From: Lentisphaerota bacterium
Lineage (GTDB): Bacteria; Verrucomicrobiota; Lentisphaeria; Victivallales; Victivallaceae
NCBI GenBank assembly: GCA_015061725.1
Contig: SUVX01000014.1
Location: 1-61,001, forward strand
Direction of reading: 5' to 3'
Length of the DNA: 61,001 bases
A program made the position numbers and the translations under genes. Positions 9,028-17,831 of the stretch are shown here, in pieces; positions within the stretch are counted from its first letter, which is position 1, and each line of letters begins with the position of its first letter. The notes below the pieces were generated by a model. The model was not told the DNA's origin. It saw only the letters and a list, made by a program, of their open reading frames with translations, and made no database searches.

Positions 9028-9576
9028 ATGGATAACACGCCCAACTTGCTCTGTACAGCGGCGGTCATGCACAGTGCCATAAGAAAACTGGCAGGCGAAA
9101 TTTTCAAGTTGATCGCCTCTTCAAACGGCGACTGCGCTCTGGTCGGAATCCATCAGCAGGGAGTTCCGCTTGCCGCACAGATTCGTGACGTTCTCAAGGC
9201 GGAGTATAACTGCACGCCCAACTTCGGTACGCTTGATATTTCAATGTACCGCGATGATATCGGCAACCGTTCCCGTCTGCCGCTGATCCGTGAAACGAGC
9301 ATTCCTTTTGATGTGAATGATAAACTGATTATCATGGTTGATGATGTTCTTTCCACCGGCAGATCGATCCGTGCAGCTCTTGATGCGCTTACTGATTACG
9401 GACGTCCCCGTCTGATCCGTCTTGCCGTTCTGGTTGACCGGGGCGAACCTGAGTTCCCCATCCGGGCGGACTTTGTCGGGTTGAATCTTACTGTTCCGGC
9501 TGACCACAAAATCAGAGTGGTCTTTGACGGCGACGGCGGTGAACCCGGTATTTTTGATGTGCAATGGCCAAAATAA
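9028..9576 (+). CDS. pyrR: PyrR-type bifunctional regulator / uracil phosphoribosyltransferase
   Basis: A 182-aa type I phosphoribosyltransferase of the PyrR family. ATG 9028 is chosen over GTG 9022 because AAGAGA lies 7 nt before it. The PRPP loop VDDVLSTGRSIRAAL begins near residue 104. QQGVPLAAQI near 48 and the PyrR-specific LVDRGEPEFPI in the C-terminal part support the family. In Bacillus PyrR attenuates pyr mRNA in response to UMP and has UPRTase activity. Here it directly precedes pyrB and pyrC, the expected context. The RNA target was not found in the short leader, so regulation by attenuation remains unproven. Confidence 0.9.
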   Translation: MDNTPNLLCTAAVMHSAIRKLAGEIFKLIASSNGDCALVGIHQQGVPLAAQIRDVLKAEYNCTPNFGTLDISMYRDDIGNRSRLPLIRETSIPFDVNDKLIIMVDDVLSTGRSIRAALDALTDYGRPRLIRLAVLVDRGEPEFPIRADFVGLNLTVPADHKIRVVFDGDGGEPGIFDVQWPK

Positions 9577-9592
9577 GGATTTTAATATAATC

Positions 9593-10516
9593 ATGCAATG
9601 GACGAGAAAAGATTTGCTCTCCCTTTACGATCTTTCGGCAGAAGAGATCACTTACATTCTTGATACTGCCGAGGAGTTCAAAAAGGTCTCCGAGCGCCGG
9701 GTCAAAAAGGTTCCGGCTCTGCGCGGCAAAACCGTTGTCAACTTTTTTGTTGAACCCAGTACCCGTACCCGGGTTTCCTTTGAACTTGCCGAACAGCGGC
9801 TCTCTGCTGATATCGTCAACATGCAGGCACAGGCAAGCAGTCTGCTCAAAGGTGAAACGCTGCTTGATACTGTGAAAAATATTGAAGCACTTCAGGTTGA
9901 CCTGGTGGTGATGCGGCACTCCGCTCCCGGCGCTCAGGCGTTCATCGCCCGGCATCTTTCCTGCGGCGTGGTCAATGCCGGTGACGGCGCCCACAGCCAT
10001 CCGACTCAGGCGCTTCTGGATATCTTTACCATCCGCGAGAAAAAAGGACGCATTGCCGGATTGAACGTGACGATCGTCGGAGACATCATCCACAGCCGCG
10101 TTGCCCGCAGCAATATCTGGGGATTGCTCAAACTCGGTGCGAATGTGACCGTTGCCGGACCTGCAACCATGGTTCCCAAAGAATTTGAAAGTATCGGTGT
10201 CCGTGTCTGCCACAACCTCAAAGATGCGCTCAAAGATGCCGATGTTGTCAATATGCTCCGCATTCAGCGTGAACGTCAGACGGCGGGATTTTTCCCGAGT
10301 ACCGGAGAGTATGCCAAGTTCTTCGGACTGAATCACGATACTATGAAGTATCTCAAACCCGATGCGCTTGTCATGCATCCCGGACCCATCAACCGCGACG
10401 TTGAGTTGACCGGAGATATCGCTGACGGTCCCAATTCTGTGATTCTTGAACAGGTGACCAATGGTCTTGCGATCCGTATGGCAGTTCTTTACCTTGTAGG
10501 ATGTGTGAAAAAATGA
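9593..10516 (+). CDS. pyrB: Aspartate carbamoyltransferase catalytic subunit
   Basis: A 307-aa catalytic chain that condenses carbamoyl phosphate with aspartate, the committed step of pyrimidine synthesis. ATG 9593 (MQWTRKDLLSLYDLS) is the natural start; the longer ORF from 9524 would overlap pyrR. The carbamoyl-phosphate motif PSTRTRVSFE is near residue 53, GDGAHSHPTQALLDI near 125-139, and the aspartate-side HPGPINRDVE near 263. No regulatory pyrI follows. The stop overlaps the pyrC start by ATGA at 10513-10516. Confidence 0.97.
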   Translation: MQWTRKDLLSLYDLSAEEITYILDTAEEFKKVSERRVKKVPALRGKTVVNFFVEPSTRTRVSFELAEQRLSADIVNMQAQASSLLKGETLLDTVKNIEALQVDLVVMRHSAPGAQAFIARHLSCGVVNAGDGAHSHPTQALLDIFTIREKKGRIAGLNVTIVGDIIHSRVARSNIWGLLKLGANVTVAGPATMVPKEFESIGVRVCHNLKDALKDADVVNMLRIQRERQTAGFFPSTGEYAKFFGLNHDTMKYLKPDALVMHPGPINRDVELTGDIADGPNSVILEQVTNGLAIRMAVLYLVGCVKK

Positions 10517-11784
10517 ACGGATATATCTTGAAAAATGCCCGGGTGATCGACCCCGGACGCAATATTGATTCTGTCGGTGATATCGCTGTCAATGCTGAAG
10601 GCTTGTTTGCAGAACCCGGCACTCTTGCCAATCCTGAAGTCATTGATTTGCAGGGAAAAGTTATTGCTCCCGGCTTTATTGACGTGCATGTGCATTTGCG
10701 CCACCCCGGCAATACCCTTGCCGAAACCATCGGTACGGGAACCGCTGCCGCCGCCGCCGGCGGATTCACCAGTATCGTTGCCATGCCCAACACCAAACCC
10801 GCTGCGGATACGGTCGGAGCAATCGAACTTCTGCACCGTCTGGTTTCCAAAGAGGCGGTCGTGCGTGTGCTGCCCTGCGGCTGTATGACCATTGGTTCCG
10901 CCGGTGAAGAAATGGCGCCGATCGGTTCTCTCAAATCAGCCGGAGTCGTCGCTTTGAGCGATGACGGCAAATGTATTCAGGATCATGCCCTCATGCGCAG
11001 AATCGTTGAATACGCCAAGGCATTCAATCTGCCCATCATGGATCACTGTGAAGAAAACAAACTCGCCGAAGGCGGTGTCATGCACGAAGGAAAATGGTCC
11101 GTTCTTCTGGGTATGAACGGAATCCCGTCCGCCGCTGAAGAGTTGATTATTGCCCGCAACATCATCTTTGCCCGTCAGATTGACTGGAAAATCCACATGC
11201 AGCATGTGAGTACTGCCGGCAGTGTTCAACTTCTGCGTGCCGCCCGCGCCGAGGGCGTCAAGGTAACGGGTGAAGCCACGCCGCACCATTTGACTTTGAC
11301 TGACGAGTGTATCAAAAAGTTTGATACCAACTACAAGATGAATCCGCCCCTGCGTGCCGAAGAGGACCGCCTGGCTCTGATTGAGGGTGTTGCCGATGAC
11401 ACCATTACCGTCATCGCCACGGACCATGCGCCCCACACCCGAACCGCCAAAGAGGTTGAATTTGACTACGCTCCCTGCGGTATCATCGGTTTGGAAACGG
11501 CGTTCCCCGTCTGTTACACCGAACTGGTTAAAAAGCAGGTGATTTCTCTGCCCAGACTCATTCAGAAAATGACCACAGGTCCCGCTGAAGTATTGGGCAT
11601 TGAGGGTTATGATATGGCTCCGGGCAAGGCGGCGGATTTTGTTGTCCTTGATCCTGAAGCGGAATATGTCATTGACAAAAATACATTCAAATCCAAATCC
11701 CGCAATACGCCCTTTGACGGCATGCGTGTTTCCGGCAAGGTCATGATGACATCTGTCGGCGGCAAAATCGTCTATCAGGCGTAA
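10513..11784 (+). CDS. pyrC: Dihydroorotase (type I)
   Basis: A 423-aa zinc amidohydrolase cyclising carbamoyl aspartate to dihydroorotate. The start at ATG 10513 gives MNGYILKNARVIDPG, the usual type I N-terminus; an alternative ATG at 10501 would add MCEK. Metal ligands are visible in DVHVHLRHPG near residue 57 and ATDHAPH near 300. MNPPLR near 275 is the substrate loop. Length and layout (small beta-sandwich around a TIM barrel) fit class I DHOase. Translation is probably coupled to pyrB by the 4-nt overlap. Confidence 0.96.
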   Translation: MNGYILKNARVIDPGRNIDSVGDIAVNAEGLFAEPGTLANPEVIDLQGKVIAPGFIDVHVHLRHPGNTLAETIGTGTAAAAAGGFTSIVAMPNTKPAADTVGAIELLHRLVSKEAVVRVLPCGCMTIGSAGEEMAPIGSLKSAGVVALSDDGKCIQDHALMRRIVEYAKAFNLPIMDHCEENKLAEGGVMHEGKWSVLLGMNGIPSAAEELIIARNIIFARQIDWKIHMQHVSTAGSVQLLRAARAEGVKVTGEATPHHLTLTDECIKKFDTNYKMNPPLRAEEDRLALIEGVADDTITVIATDHAPHTRTAKEVEFDYAPCGIIGLETAFPVCYTELVKKQVISLPRLIQKMTTGPAEVLGIEGYDMAPGKAADFVVLDPEAEYVIDKNTFKSKSRNTPFDGMRVSGKVMMTSVGGKIVYQA

Positions 11785-11809
11785 TTGCAGAGAGGCGCAC
11801 GGAATCAGG

Positions 11810-12889
11810 ATGAATTATTATATTCATGTTCCTTTCTGCGCCTCCAGGTGCGGCTATTGTGTTTTTTATTCAGAGAGCGCTCCCGGTAATGAGATCCGGG
11901 AGTGTTATTTGAATAAAATTATTTCTGATTTAGAGTGCTGCACAGAAAAATGTTCCACCGTTTACATCGGCGGCGGAACGCCTACATTCCTTTCTTGCGG
12001 GCAGCTTGAGCGTTTGCTTGAAGCGGTTCATTTTTATCTTCAGCCTTCTTCAGAGACTGAAATAAGTATTGAGGCCAATCCCGAAACGCTGACTTCTGAA
12101 AAGGTGGATATCCTCAAAAAATATGTGAACCGCATCAGTACCGGCGTTCAGAGTTTTTCAGAAAAAAACCGTCAGATCCTCGGACGCAAGTGTTCTGCAT
12201 ATCAGCTTGAAAAGGCTTTGGATCTTGTCGGTTCTGCCGGATTCCGTCACTGGAATTGTGATTTGATTTATGCCGTCCCCGGTCAGACTTGCAATGATTG
12301 GGAAATGGAATTTGAGTTCCTTGAAAAGTATTGCATTGATCATGTTTCCTGTTACAATTTAACGCCCGAAGAGGGTGCGCGCTTATCAAATCTTGAACCG
12401 GATATGGACATTGCTCCGGAGCTTGAAGATATCACCCGTGTCCGTCTTGAGGCGAGGGGGATTCTGCAATATGAGGTCTCAAACTACGCTCTGCCGGGCG
12501 CAGAATGCCGTCACAATATCCATGTCTGGCGCGGCGGCTTGCTCCGTGGACTTGGTCCCTCTGCCGCAGGATTTGACGGCATTGACCGCCTGAGTGAAGT
12601 ATCATCCATCCGTGACTGGCTGTCCGGTGCGCTCCCTGATGTGGACCATATTTCCGTTCCTGAGCGTCTCAACGAAATTTTTGCCGTAAATTTGCGGACT
12701 GTTGCCGGTTGGAAGTGTGATTTCTGGCTTGCCGTTCCGCACCACGATTCCTGGCAGGAGCGTTTACGTCTTGCCGGTGCCGTTGAAAAGATTTATCCCG
12801 GCTGTTTTGATATAACCGCCGATTCAATCAAACTCACCCGGAAAGGTCTTGCTTTCTGGGATACCATTGCAGAGGAATTGCTTTCATGA
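11810..12889 (+). CDS. hemW: HemW-like radical SAM protein
   Basis: A 359-aa radical SAM protein with the CxxxCxxC cluster motif at C10, C14 and C17 (CASRCGYC), preceded by MNYYIHVPF as in HemW. YIGGGTPTFL near residue 50 and GVQSF near 107 are typical of the HemN/HemW family. HemW is a heme chaperone; true coproporphyrinogen oxidase HemN has a longer N-terminus. At 359 aa it is slightly short. The stop overlaps the truA start by ATGA (12886-12889), so expression of the pair is probably coupled. The functional link to tRNA modification is not obvious. Confidence 0.85.
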   Translation: MNYYIHVPFCASRCGYCVFYSESAPGNEIRECYLNKIISDLECCTEKCSTVYIGGGTPTFLSCGQLERLLEAVHFYLQPSSETEISIEANPETLTSEKVDILKKYVNRISTGVQSFSEKNRQILGRKCSAYQLEKALDLVGSAGFRHWNCDLIYAVPGQTCNDWEMEFEFLEKYCIDHVSCYNLTPEEGARLSNLEPDMDIAPELEDITRVRLEARGILQYEVSNYALPGAECRHNIHVWRGGLLRGLGPSAAGFDGIDRLSEVSSIRDWLSGALPDVDHISVPERLNEIFAVNLRTVAGWKCDFWLAVPHHDSWQERLRLAGAVEKIYPGCFDITADSIKLTRKGLAFWDTIAEELLS

Positions 12890-13707
12890 GTATTGAAGAA
12901 ACACCCTACGTCCCGTCTGAACGCTTTTTTATGGAAATTTCTTACGACGGCGCCAATTACAGCGGCTGGCAGATCCAGCCCCACTGTCTTGCCGTTCAGC
13001 AGGTCATTCAGGAAAAGTTGACCAGAATGTACAACAATCTCCCCATTCACCTGATCGGCTGTTCCCGCACCGATACCGGCGTTCACGCCCAGGGATTTGT
13101 TGCCACTTTTCTTACCCCTGAACGTCCCTCCATTCCCCCTGAAAAGGTTCAGAAAGCCCTCAATCGTCTGCTCCCCCCCGATATCCGTATCCGTTCCATC
13201 AAGAAAGTGCCGCTTGAGTTTCACGCCCGCTATGATACTTTCGGAAAAGCCTATACTTATATTCTCAATCTCGGTCAGGATTCCCCCTTCACCGGACGTT
13301 ACGCCTGGAAACCCATTCACGTTATGGATGTTGAAAAAATCCGCGCCGCCGCCGCCCGTCTGACCGGAAAAAATGACTACTCAAGTTTCGTCGTTGAACG
13401 CTCCAACATCGACGATGCCGTCCGGACCATTTTCCGCATTGAGGTTCAGGAAATCGGTCAATTCTGCTGCATTACTTTCGTCGGTGACGGGTTCCTTTAC
13501 AAGATGATCCGCTGTCTTATGGGAACTCTCGAAGCCGCCGGCGCCGGCAAGCTCTCTCCCGATGCCGTCAGTCGCATCCTTCAGGCTAAAGATCGCTCCG
13601 TCGCCCCCGAAACCGCACCCCCTCAAGGTCTCTTTCTTATGAAAGTCTTTTACTCCGAAGAAGAACGCTCCAATTACAAACTCACCACTCTCCCCTTCCT
13701 CGCCTGA
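12886..13707 (+). CDS. truA: tRNA pseudouridine(38-40) synthase TruA
   Basis: A 273-aa pseudouridine synthase acting on the anticodon arm of tRNAs. FMEISYDGANYSGWQIQP near residues 11-28 is the family N-terminus. GCSRTDTGVHA near 58-68 contains the catalytic aspartate, and FLYKMIRCLMGTL near 204 is the conserved C-terminal element. Length is normal. It is the last gene of the plus-strand run; a cluster of stem-loops follows 28 nt downstream. Confidence 0.96.
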   Translation: MSIEETPYVPSERFFMEISYDGANYSGWQIQPHCLAVQQVIQEKLTRMYNNLPIHLIGCSRTDTGVHAQGFVATFLTPERPSIPPEKVQKALNRLLPPDIRIRSIKKVPLEFHARYDTFGKAYTYILNLGQDSPFTGRYAWKPIHVMDVEKIRAAAARLTGKNDYSSFVVERSNIDDAVRTIFRIEVQEIGQFCCITFVGDGFLYKMIRCLMGTLEAAGAGKLSPDAVSRILQAKDRSVAPETAPPQGLFLMKVFYSEEERSNYKLTTLPFLA

Positions 13708-13735
13708 CCGCTTTTTTTTCCAGGTGAAAAAAAAG

Positions 13736-13803
13736 CTTGGCAAAAAAAAGCCAAGTAGCGGTCGGGTGCGTTGCCCGACCGTTTAAGGGAAGGGTCCCTT
13801 AAA
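13736..13803. other. Three consecutive perfect stem-loops after truA
   Basis: Three hairpins in 68 nt: CTTGGC / GCCAAG with an A8 loop (13736-13755), CGGTCGGG / CCCGACCG (13759-13781) and TTTAAGGGA / TCCCTTAAA (13782-13803). None ends in a clean T-run on the plus strand, so they are not textbook terminators. They could stop or protect the truA transcript's 3' end, or be remnants of a repeat element. Confidence 0.7.
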
Positions 13804-14133
13804 AATCCCTCACAGATTTGCCCGTGGGCGCGGCGGCTGGCTCTTCGAGCCTCGCCGCCGGATTTGTTTGCTGGTTTTACCCCTGCGGTAACTCTGCCCC
13901 GAGCCACACCACACAACGGCAACGCAAACCCACAGAGCACACAGGGGCGCAACAACCACCGTTAACCACCGTTAACCACCGTTTGTTACCGTTTTTACTG
14001 CGCCACGCCCCCGCTCTTCTGCACACCGCCGCAGCCATCAAGTTGCCCGGCATACCCCTGCGGCAACTCTTCGCCCGAGCCACACCACACAGCGGCAGGC
14101 AAACCCACGGGGTATACCGTGACGCACCAACTT

Positions 14134-14178
14134 GTCCGACAGGTCCGACAGGTCCGACAGGTCCGACAGGTCAGACAC
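14134..14178. repeat. 9-bp tandem repeat GTCCGACAG, four copies plus a decayed fifth
   Basis: Four exact head-to-tail copies of GTCCGACAG start at 14134, 14143, 14152 and 14161, then a variant GTCAGACAC. The tract sits inside the larger repeated block and is absent from the other copies of that block, so it is a local expansion. Its length is a multiple of three and would read SDR/SDL repeats, but no gene signals accompany it. Confidence 0.85.
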
Positions 14179-14426
14179 AAGCGTCACGCCCCCGCTCTTC
14201 TGCATACCGCCGTTGCTATCAAGCAAGCAAAGCATACCCCTGCGGCAACTCTGCCCGAGCCACACCACACAGCGGCACCGCAAACCCACAGAGTACACAG
14301 GGGCGCAACAACCACCGTTAACCACCGTTAACCACCGTTTGTTACCGTTTTTACTGCGCCACGCCCCCGCTCTTCTGCATACCGCCGTTGCCATCAAGCA
14401 AGCCCTCTTTCTGCCAACTTCAGTAC

Positions 14427-14461
14427 AAAAAAAGCGGACACCCTTATTACGGGGTGTCCGC
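14427..14461 (-). terminator. Rho-independent terminator of rpsA
   Basis: Read on the minus strand: a 10-bp stem GCGGACACCC / GGGTGTCCGC with a 7-8 nt loop, followed by seven T. It lies 24 nt beyond the rpsA stop, the expected distance for termination. Confidence 0.9.
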
Positions 14462-14485
14462 AGAACTTAAACAAGTTGCTGAAAC

Positions 14486-16219
14486 TTATTCAAATTTGAG
14501 TCCGGAAAGAGCATCGGAGCCGAAGGCTTCGCCGAGGCTGACCATGTCTTCGCCGGGTTTCAGGGCATTGTATTCTTCTTCAGCAGCCTTGAGATCTTCT
14601 TCGGAGAAGTTATCGTTGACAGCCTTGATGGAAAGACCGATACGACGTTCGTCGGTATCGACTTTAATCACGCGGGCTTCAACTTCATCACCGACTTTGA
14701 GAACGTCTTTGACCTTCTCAACGCGGTCGCGGCTGAGCTGAGAAATGTGGATGAGTCCGTCAATCTTGTAAGAAAGTTCAACGAAGGCACCGAAAGCAGC
14801 GATCTTGGAGACTTTGCCCTTGACAACGTCGCCGACTTTGTAGATGTCGCTGATGTTGACCCAGGGATCGTTTTCAGTCTGCTTGAGACCGAGGGAGATT
14901 CTCTGCAGTTCGGGATTGATTTCCAGAACGACAACTTCAACTTCCTGTCCGGGTTTGAGAACTTCGTTGGGGTTGTTGATTTTGCGGGTCCAGCTCATGT
15001 CGGAAACGTGAACCATACCGTCAATGTCGTTTTCGATTTCAACAAAGGCACCGTAGTTGGTCATGTTGCGGACCTTACCGGTGATGCGGCTGTTGACGGG
15101 ATACTTTTCAGCGAGCAGTTCCCACGGATTGCGCTCTTTCTGACGGAGTCCGAGAGAGATCTTGCGGTCTTCGCGGTTGATGCCGAGAACGATTGCTTCG
15201 ACTTCTTCGCCGATGGAAAGAACATCGCTGGGTTTGCTGACGCGTTTGGTCCAGCTCATTTCAGAAACGTGAATGAGACCTTCAACGCCGGATTCGATTT
15301 CAATGAAAGCACCGTAGGGCAGGATGTTGACAACTTTGCCGGAGACTTTGCTGCCCTGGGGATACTTGCTGACAACATCGTCCCAGGGATTGCTGGTCTT
15401 CTGTTTGAGACCGAGGGAGACACGCTCCTTGTCCTGATCGATGCCGATAACAACGATTTCCAGTTCCTGTCCGACGTGGAGAACTTCGGAGGGATGGGAG
15501 ATTCTGCCCCAGGAGATATCGGTGATGTGGAGCAGTCCGTCAACGCCGCCCAGGTCGATGAAGGCGCCGAAGTCGGTGATGTTCTTGACGATACCTTTGC
15601 GGAGATCGCCGACATTCATGCCGCCGAGCAGCTTGGAGCGCTGATCGCGGAGACTTTCAACCAGAAGTTCGCGGCGGGAAACGACGATGTTGTGACGTTC
15701 AACGTTGATCTTGATGATCTTGACATCGTATTCTTTGCCGAGGTAGTCATCAATGTTGCGGACCGGACCGACATCGATCTGGCTGCCGGGCAGGAAGGCC
15801 GGGAAGCCTTCAACATCAACCATGATGCCGCCTTTGACTTTGTTGCGCATGAAGCCCTTGACAACATAACCTTCGCCGTATTCGGTGGTGATGCGGTCCC
15901 AGGCCTTGATGGAATAAGCCTTTTCAAGACTCAGGGTGGGCTGGTTCTGACGGTTTTCGATTTCTTCAAGGTAAACGTCGATTTCATCGCCGACGTTGAT
16001 CTCGTCGTATTTCAGGAATTCATCGGCAGGAACGAAACCTTCGGCCTTGTAGCCGATATCAATCAGTGCACCATCGGGACGCTTCTGGGCGATTTTTCCC
16101 TTGATGATTTTGCCTTTGGTGATCGCCTGACTGGTTTCAGCGGCGCTGAGAAGTTCTTCCATGGAAGCGGGAATACCGCTCATATCCAGAAAGTCGGCCT
16201 CGAAATTGATTTCTTGCAT
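14486..16219 (-). CDS. rpsA: 30S ribosomal protein S1
   Basis: A 577-aa protein with six S1 OB-fold repeats, the full bacterial S1 layout. S1 helps load mRNA onto the 30S subunit. The repeats show the usual pattern (GMNVGDLRKGIVKNITDFGA, then VDGLLHITDISWGRI, and VEGLIHVSEMSW, IDGMVHVSDMSW, IDGLIHISQLSRDRV). The start MQEINFEADFL at 16219 has no good Shine-Dalgarno, a known feature of S1 genes that depend on leader structure. A strong promoter lies at 16327-16355 and a structured leader at 16264-16293, suggesting leader-based autoregulation. Confidence 0.97.
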   Translation of the reverse strand: MQEINFEADFLDMSGIPASMEELLSAAETSQAITKGKIIKGKIAQKRPDGALIDIGYKAEGFVPADEFLKYDEINVGDEIDVYLEEIENRQNQPTLSLEKAYSIKAWDRITTEYGEGYVVKGFMRNKVKGGIMVDVEGFPAFLPGSQIDVGPVRNIDDYLGKEYDVKIIKINVERHNIVVSRRELLVESLRDQRSKLLGGMNVGDLRKGIVKNITDFGAFIDLGGVDGLLHITDISWGRISHPSEVLHVGQELEIVVIGIDQDKERVSLGLKQKTSNPWDDVVSKYPQGSKVSGKVVNILPYGAFIEIESGVEGLIHVSEMSWTKRVSKPSDVLSIGEEVEAIVLGINREDRKISLGLRQKERNPWELLAEKYPVNSRITGKVRNMTNYGAFVEIENDIDGMVHVSDMSWTRKINNPNEVLKPGQEVEVVVLEINPELQRISLGLKQTENDPWVNISDIYKVGDVVKGKVSKIAAFGAFVELSYKIDGLIHISQLSRDRVEKVKDVLKVGDEVEARVIKVDTDERRIGLSIKAVNDNFSEEDLKAAEEEYNALKPGEDMVSLGEAFGSDALSGLKFE

Positions 16220-16263
16220 AATTTTGTTTGTTTTGGGTTAATTGGTTAAAATTTTTACTTGCC

Positions 16264-16293
16264 GGTATGACGCCGCACCGTGCGGTGCATACC
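16264..16293 (-). promoter_or_regulatory. Hairpin in the rpsA leader
   Basis: In the rpsA 5' leader, GGTATG (16264-16269) pairs with CATACC (16288-16293), enclosing a second stem GCACCG / CGGTGC (16275-16288). It is 45 nt upstream of an S1 start codon that lacks a clear Shine-Dalgarno. By analogy with E. coli rpsA it could be an S1 autoregulatory target; that is inference. Confidence 0.5.
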
Positions 16294-16326
16294 CCGGAAT
16301 TTCTGTACAAAACAGTACAGATTAAC

Positions 16327-16355
16327 AATATACAGCCTTTTCTTCAAAAAGTCAA
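16327..16355 (-). promoter_or_regulatory. Sigma-70 type promoter of rpsA
   Basis: On the minus strand TTGACT (16355-16350) and TATATT (16332-16327) are separated by exactly 17 nt. The predicted start site near 16320 gives a ~100-nt leader containing the hairpin at 16264-16293. Confidence 0.75.
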
Positions 16356-16468
16356 TAGCATAAATAACTTATAATGCAAGAATTTACGTTTTTTTTAAGT
16401 TGTGTGTTTTTTTGAAGCGGAAGTGGGGGCGCGTTATGCAATAAATTACGATTTTTTTCGTATAATCC

Positions 16469-16497
16469 TTGCAATTACGCAAAAGAGGGGGTATGTT
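16469..16497 (+). promoter_or_regulatory. Candidate promoter of purA
   Basis: TTGCAA (16469-16474) and TATGTT (16492-16497) with a 17-nt spacer. A second -10-like TATAAT is at 16461-16466, with only a poor -35. Either would serve purA. The 335-nt rpsA/purA spacer holds these elements and the divergent rpsA promoter and nothing else I recognise. Confidence 0.45.
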
Positions 16498-16554
16498 AGG
16501 TATGTGATTGTTTTTATTTTTCAACTTATATAAGAAAATCAGGAGTTTTTTGTT

Positions 16555-17826
16555 ATGCCGGTTGATATTTTGGTCGGAACCCAGTGGGGTGATGAAGGCA
16601 AAGGCAAACTTATTGACGTTTTGACACGCGATGTGGATATGGTTGTCCGTTTCCAGGGCGGAAACAATGCAGGACATACTGTGGAAATCGGTGAGAACCG
16701 TTACGTTCTTCACCTGATTCCCTCCGGAATTTTCCGCAAGGGTGTCAAATGTGTCATCGGTAACGGTGTTGTCGCTGACCCTGTTGCCCTCAAAGATGAA
16801 ATGCTCAAGGTCGCTGAGTGCGGATTTGATGTTTCTGAACTGGAACTTTCAAGCCGTACCCATATGATTTTTGAATATCACAAGCGTATGGATCAGGTCA
16901 ACGAGCGCAGCGCCGCTGTCAAAATCGGTACCACGGGACGCGGAATCGGTCCTGCCTATACCGATAAAATGCGCCGCGTCGGTCTGCGCGCCATTGATTT
17001 GCTGGATACTGAGAAGCTTGCTGTCCGTTTCCGTGAAGAAGCAGAATACTACAACAAGATTCTTGCTTCCTGCGGTGCTGAAACCGTTGATATCGAAGCT
17101 GAACTGGTCAAGGTTCTGGATGCCGCAGCTTATCTGGCTCCGCATGTTGCCAACTCAACCTACACCGTCAATGATGCCATTGATGCGGGCAAAAACGTTC
17201 TCTTTGAGGGCGCTCAGGGTGCCTTGCTTGACATTGACCACGGAACTTATCCCTTTGTGACCAGCAGCAACACCGTTTCCGGCGGTGCCTGTACCGGCAG
17301 CGGTATTCCGCCGCAGGCTGTCCGTCACGTCTGGGGTGTTCTCAAAGCCTACACCACGCGTGTCGGCGAAGGACCGTTCCCGACTGAACTTTTTGATGCC
17401 GACGGCGAACAGCTCCGTCAGATCGGACGTGAATTCGGAGCCACGACCGGACGTCCCCGCCGCTGCGGCTGGTTTGATGCCGTCGCCGCCCGTTATTCCT
17501 GCATGGTTGACGGAATCGATCTTCTGGCGATCACCAAACTTGACTGTCTGGATGGATTTGATAAAGTTGCCATCTGTACCGGATATGAAATCAACGGCAA
17601 AGTCACCGACCGTTTCCCCGCTTCTCTGGATGACCTGACTGCTGTCAAGCCCGTCTACGAGTGGCACGACGGCTGGAAGCAGGATATTTCCGGTGCCCGC
17701 TGCTGGGAAGATTTGCCGGTCAATGCCCGCAAATATCTTGAAAGAGTTGCGGAACTTGTCCGTTCCAAGATTGCCATTATTTCTGTCGGTCCCCGCCGGG
17801 ATCAGACTTTCTCTGTGGAAAAATAA
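16555..17826 (+). CDS. purA: Adenylosuccinate synthetase
   Basis: A 423-aa enzyme joining IMP and aspartate with GTP, the first AMP-specific step of purine synthesis. It opens with VDILVGTQWGDEGKGKLID, carrying the P-loop-like GDEGKGK near residues 12-18. GNNAGHT near 37-43, TTGRGIGPAYTDK near 126 and the C-terminal TTGRPRRCGW near 300 are family hallmarks. CAGGAG precedes the ATG by about 9 nt. rodA starts 5 nt after its stop. Confidence 0.98.
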   Translation: MPVDILVGTQWGDEGKGKLIDVLTRDVDMVVRFQGGNNAGHTVEIGENRYVLHLIPSGIFRKGVKCVIGNGVVADPVALKDEMLKVAECGFDVSELELSSRTHMIFEYHKRMDQVNERSAAVKIGTTGRGIGPAYTDKMRRVGLRAIDLLDTEKLAVRFREEAEYYNKILASCGAETVDIEAELVKVLDAAAYLAPHVANSTYTVNDAIDAGKNVLFEGAQGALLDIDHGTYPFVTSSNTVSGGACTGSGIPPQAVRHVWGVLKAYTTRVGEGPFPTELFDADGEQLRQIGREFGATTGRPRRCGWFDAVAARYSCMVDGIDLLAITKLDCLDGFDKVAICTGYEINGKVTDRFPASLDDLTAVKPVYEWHDGWKQDISGARCWEDLPVNARKYLERVAELVRSKIAIISVGPRRDQTFSVEK

Positions 17827-17831
17827 GCTCC

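Larger units (their letters stand above)
13708..14426. repeat. Convergent spacer packed with direct repeats and hairpins (truA/rpsA)
   Basis: About 720 nt without a credible gene between the 3' ends of truA and rpsA. A block of ~165 nt beginning CCCTGCGGTAACTCTG near 13881 returns near 14238 almost unchanged. It includes CCACCGTTAA repeated, TTTACTGCGCCACGCC and CGCTCTTCTGCA. A partial third version begins near 14056. ORFs across this area change frame between copies and have no start signals, so I treat it as non-coding repeat DNA. Confidence 0.8.

Noticed and set aside
13818..14470. Several overlapping ORFs in the truA/rpsA spacer, including SDR/SDL-repeat products
   Set aside because: They arise from repeat DNA, change frame between copies and lack start signals.
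14747..16249. 500-codon open frame antisense to rpsA
   Set aside because: It is a shadow of the S1 repeats; the periodic DV/FN-rich product reflects the opposite-strand codons.
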